From NCBI GenBank assembly GCA_016210825.1, contig JACQTM010000365.1:1-15826 (forward strand): DNA of 15,826 bases, in the 5' to 3' direction. The notes below the pieces were generated by a model. It saw only the letters and a list, made by a program, of their open reading frames with translations. It did not search any database and was not told the DNA's origin. This DNA comes from Hyphomicrobiales bacterium (lineage in GTDB: Bacteria > Pseudomonadota > Alphaproteobacteria > Rhizobiales > Xanthobacteraceae). Shown piece by piece: positions 14,158 through 15,826 of this stretch. Within the stretch, counting starts at the first letter, position 1; each line of letters begins with the position of its first letter. Made by a program: the position numbers and the translations under genes.

Positions 14158-14198
14158 AAAAAGCTTCGAGGGGGAGCCGGTTCCGCCGTCTCCCCCTC
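14158..14198 (-). terminator. Rho-independent terminator or attenuator between rpmA and the GNAT gene
   Basis: GAGGGGGAG (14168-14176) pairs perfectly with CTCCCCCTC (14190-14198) around a 13-base loop. On the - strand the stem is followed by GAAGCTTTTT, so a T-run is present. It ends only two bases before the AAGGAG of the GNAT gene. Confidence 0.75.
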
Positions 14199-14270
14199 TC
14201 AAAATCGGAGCCCGTTATGGGGTCCGCCGGGTTTGACTGGAACCGGCAGACCTCGATTGAGATTAGCCGT

Positions 14271-14543
14271 CTACTTGGCCGCAGCCTCCGTCATTGGGAG
14301 AACGGATACATACGTGCGGCCTTTGGCTTTGGTATTGAATTTCACGCGACCATCGATGAGAGCGAAAAGCGTGTGATCCTTGCCAGTGCCGACATTTTGG
14401 CCGGCATGCCACTTGGTGCCGCGCTGGCGTGCAAGGATGTTGCCGGCAATCACCGACTGCCCGCCGAAAAGCTTAATGCCAAGGCGCCGACCCGCTGTGT
14501 CGCGGCCGTTACGCGATGATCCGCCTGCTTTCTTGTGAGCCAT
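14271..14543 (-). CDS. rpmA: 50S ribosomal protein bL27
   Basis: A 90-residue bL27, of normal length. The protein begins MAHKKAGGSSRNGRDT, whose flexible N-terminal tail reaches the peptidyl-transferase centre in bacterial ribosomes. The family core RLGIKLFGGQSVIAGNILAR (20-39) and QRGTKWHAGQNVGTGKDHTL (40-59) is complete, and no N-terminal pre-sequence of the Firmicutes type is present. ATG at 14543 is preceded by GAGAG. It follows rplU on the same strand with a 64-base gap containing a small palindrome, and is followed by a terminator-like hairpin. Confidence 0.97.
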   Translation of the reverse strand: MAHKKAGGSSRNGRDTAGRRLGIKLFGGQSVIAGNILARQRGTKWHAGQNVGTGKDHTLFALIDGRVKFNTKAKGRTYVSVLPMTEAAAK

Positions 14544-14576
14544 GGCTCTCTCAATCCTTCGATGTAACTCTTACCC

Positions 14577-14595
14577 TGATTCCGTGACGGAATCA
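14577..14595. repeat. 19-bp palindrome between rplU and rpmA
   Basis: TGATTCCGT (14577-14585) and ACGGAATCA (14587-14595) are perfect inverted repeats around one central base. It lies 12 bases after the rplU stop and about 34 bases before the rpmA start. It could be an mRNA hairpin affecting processing or the ratio of L21 to L27. Confidence 0.45.
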
Positions 14596-14607
14596 TCTCA
14601 CTTCTTC

Positions 14608-15078
14608 TTACTTCTTTTTACTTTTTCCCTTGGTAGCTTTGGTCTTGCCCTTGGCCGTTGGCTTTTTCGCCGATTTCGGCTTTTTCGCCGCCTTGGCCCC
14701 GCCTTCGCTCGTTTCTGACTTTGGCTTGGGTGCGGGCTTGGCCCTGGCCTTCTTGGTCGGCGCCTTGCCATCGGTCAGGATTTCGGTGATGCGCAGCAGC
14801 GTGAATTCCTGGCGATGGCCGCGCTTGCGGCGCGAATTCTTGCGCCGGCGCTTTTTGAAAGCGATGACTTTCGGCCCGCGTCCCTGCTCGACAACTTCGG
14901 CCGCGACGCTGGCGCCGGAAACGGTCGGCGTTCCGATCTTCGGTTGGTCACCGCCGAGCATCAGCACGTTGCCGAGTTGGATGATTTCACCCGGTTGACC
15001 CGCAATCTTATCGACGCGGAGCACCTGATCCTCGGCGACGCGGTACTGTTTCCCGCCGGTCCTAATGACTGCGAACAT
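14608..15078 (-). CDS. rplU: 50S ribosomal protein bL21 with Lys/Ala-rich C-terminal extension
   Basis: A 156-residue bL21. The conserved core is residues 1 to about 103 (MFAVIRTGGKQYRV at the start; IAFKKRRRKNSRRKRGHRQ at 72-90; FTLLRITEI at 92-100), the normal full length in most bacteria. The remaining 50 or so residues are a low-complexity tail of Lys, Ala, Pro, Thr and Ser, as seen in several Hyphomicrobiales; it is probably disordered and RNA-binding. ATG at 15078 is chosen because GAGG lies 9 bases upstream; the ATG at 15087 directly abuts that GAGG and cannot use it. A sigma70-type promoter and a structured leader of about 130 bases precede the gene. It is the first gene of the rplU-rpmA unit. 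Confidence 0.96.
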   Translation of the reverse strand: MFAVIRTGGKQYRVAEDQVLRVDKIAGQPGEIIQLGNVLMLGGDQPKIGTPTVSGASVAAEVVEQGRGPKVIAFKKRRRKNSRRKRGHRQEFTLLRITEILTDGKAPTKKARAKPAPKPKSETSEGGAKAAKKPKSAKKPTAKGKTKATKGKSKKK

Positions 15079-15098
15079 CGTTCTCATCCTCGTGTTCG

Positions 15099-15115
15099 AT
15101 TCCGGCGCTCGGAAT
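15099..15115 (-). promoter_or_regulatory. Small hairpin upstream of the rplU ribosome binding site
   Basis: ATTCCG (15099-15104) pairs with CGGAAT (15110-15115) around a 5-base loop. It lies 7 bases upstream of the GAGG used by rplU, within the predicted leader. Confidence 0.4.
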
Positions 15116-15183
15116 ATCCGGACCGGCTTCTTCCAGTCTCGATTAGAAATTCAAAGGCTTAGACGGCGACGAAGCGCACATGG

Positions 15184-15208
15184 GCCGCAAGGCTCTGAAG
15201 CCTTCGGC
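15184..15208 (-). promoter_or_regulatory. Stem-loop at the 5' end of the rplU leader
   Basis: GCCG (15184-15187) and AAGGCT (15189-15194) pair with CGGC (15205-15208) and AGCCTT (15199-15204), a 10-bp stem with one bulged base and a CTGA loop. It coincides with the predicted transcript start, so it would be the first structure of the rplU mRNA. Confidence 0.45.
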
Positions 15209-15212
15209 GCTG

Positions 15213-15241
15213 CTTATGGCGGGGTGGGGGCTTCGAGTCAA
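15213..15241 (-). promoter_or_regulatory. Sigma70-type promoter for rplU-rpmA
   Basis: On the - strand, TTGACT (15241-15236) and CATAAG (15218-15213) are separated by exactly 17 bases. Matches are 5 of 6 to the -35 and 4 of 6 to the -10 consensus. Transcription would start near 15206, giving a leader of about 130 bases before rplU. Confidence 0.75.
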
Positions 15242-15360
15242 GAAATGCGGGACTGGCGTCGTCGGCCGCAATCGATGCGTCCGGCGACCTTGTCTGTCTC
15301 AGGCGCCTTCGTTAAGTAACGCCACGACCGGAGCCCTTGCGGCTTCGCGCCCGGCCTGCC

Positions 15361-15450
15361 GGAGAGGTGGCTGAGTGGTTGAAAGCACCGCACTCGAAAT
15401 GCGGCATACGGGTAACCGTATCGGGGGTTCGAATCCCTCCCTCTCCGCCA
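15361..15450 (+). tRNA. tRNA-Ser (anticodon CGA)
   Basis: A complete 90-base class II tRNA with encoded CCA. The acceptor stem is GGAGAGG (15361-15367) with CCTCTCC (15440-15446), then discriminator G and CCA (15448-15450). The anticodon stem CCGCA/TGCGG (15388-15392, 15400-15404) encloses CTCGAAA, with anticodon CGA at 15395-15397, reading UCG. A long variable arm with a TACGG/CCGTA stem follows, as expected for Ser. The T-loop is TTCGAAT with a 5-bp stem. It is divergent from rplU. No convincing promoter was seen in the 119 bases beyond the rplU -35 box; TTGTCT near 15291 is a weak candidate. Confidence 0.97.
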
Positions 15451-15585
15451 CTACGCAGAACTTCGCTACAACACGCTCGTTTTCGCTCTGATGCGCGCAT
15501 GCCGCGGCCGTGTTCGCTGCGTGTTGCTTTCTGCAATGCCCCGAAACCGGACGCAAATCTAGGCATCGGCATCTGTTGCGAAGGG
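15451..15585. other. Gene-free stretch after tRNA-Ser
   Basis: No ORF with family-like content was found. AACACG and, about 45 bases later, CGTGTT could form a long imperfect stem, and a TTTT run near 15480 might end the tRNA transcript. Neither is convincing. Confidence 0.5.
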
Positions 15586-15749
15586 CCCAGGCTGTGTGAA
15601 AACTCATACATCGGCGAAATGTAGAAAATACAATTCTCCAACACGGCATGGAACCGTATGTCCGCAGCAGCATCAGTTCTCACGACGCGCAATCTCTCCA
15701 AAATATTTCTACGCGCGCGACTGACGTAGGAGTTTTCACACGGTCTGGG
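15586..15749. mobile_element. MITE-like element with 29-bp terminal inverted repeats
   Basis: The left end 15586-15614 and the reverse complement of the right end 15721-15749 agree at 24 of 29 positions; the outer 20 bases agree at 18. The shared core is GTGTGAAAACTC. The 164-bp span has no complete transposase frame. This is the form of a non-autonomous or internally deleted insertion sequence. No convincing target-site duplication could be seen. The parent IS family is not named, because it would need a database search. Confidence 0.7.
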
Positions 15750-15826
15750 TCACAAGCGAACATTGCTAGTCTCGACCAGGGTGACTGAATCTCCACCATC
15801 GCGCACATCAATGGCTTACATGCTAA
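15750..15826. other. Right-edge sequence, no feature recognised
   Basis: The 77 bases after the element show no coding frame of note and no clear repeat before the window ends. A gene could begin beyond the edge. Confidence 0.4.

Noticed and set aside
15299..15701. Two overlapping - strand ORFs across tRNA-Ser and the MITE-like element
   Set aside because: They run through a complete tRNA gene on the other strand. The hydrophobic-looking piece is just the translated inverted-repeat end of the element.

Overview
The window looks like a stretch of an alphaproteobacterial chromosome of the Hyphomicrobiales (Bradyrhizobium / Rhodopseudomonas / Xanthobacteraceae type). The signs are high G+C coding sequence, the family-level look of the proteins (RppH, the RsfS core, the long Lys-rich bL21 tail) and intergenic palindromes of the kind common in that group. 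The species cannot be named from the sequence alone.

Layout. The left edge holds the last codons of atpD and all of atpC on the + strand, with a REP-like mosaic between them. From about 0.6 to 8.3 kb everything is on the - strand. Read in the direction of transcription it is proA, nadD, rsfS, rlmH, an envC-like gene, ctpA, a YibQ-type divergent polysaccharide deacetylase and rppH. From about 8.5 to 10.5 kb lies an accessory-looking group: an HdeA-like periplasmic protein (+), an MFS transporter (-) and a small glycine-zipper secreted protein (-). From 10.6 to 15.1 kb is a second - strand block: rplU, rpmA, a GNAT acetyltransferase, a cold-shock protein, obgE and proB. The right edge has tRNA-Ser(CGA) on the + strand, then about 375 bases without a gene that contain a 164-bp element with 29-bp imperfect terminal inverted repeats.

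How the genes fit together. rplU, rpmA, obgE, rsfS and rlmH all act on the ribosome, mainly the large subunit: two structural proteins, an assembly GTPase, a silencing factor and a 23S rRNA methyltransferase. proB and proA are the first two steps of proline synthesis, and nadD belongs to NAD synthesis. envC-like, ctpA and the YibQ-like gene form an envelope and peptidoglycan group. Four-base overlaps (proA/nadD and envC/ctpA) point to translational coupling.

Hunt. I found no clearly new multi-gene system; most of the window is conserved housekeeping DNA. The best leads are non-coding or subtle. They are the MITE-like element beside tRNA-Ser, a structured rplU leader behind a good sigma70-type promoter, and twin 26-bp palindromes whose flank merges with the proB ribosome binding site. 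Others are a probable CTG start for rsfS, a terminator-like hairpin just before the GNAT start, and a deacetylase-fold protein that seems to have lost its metal ligands.
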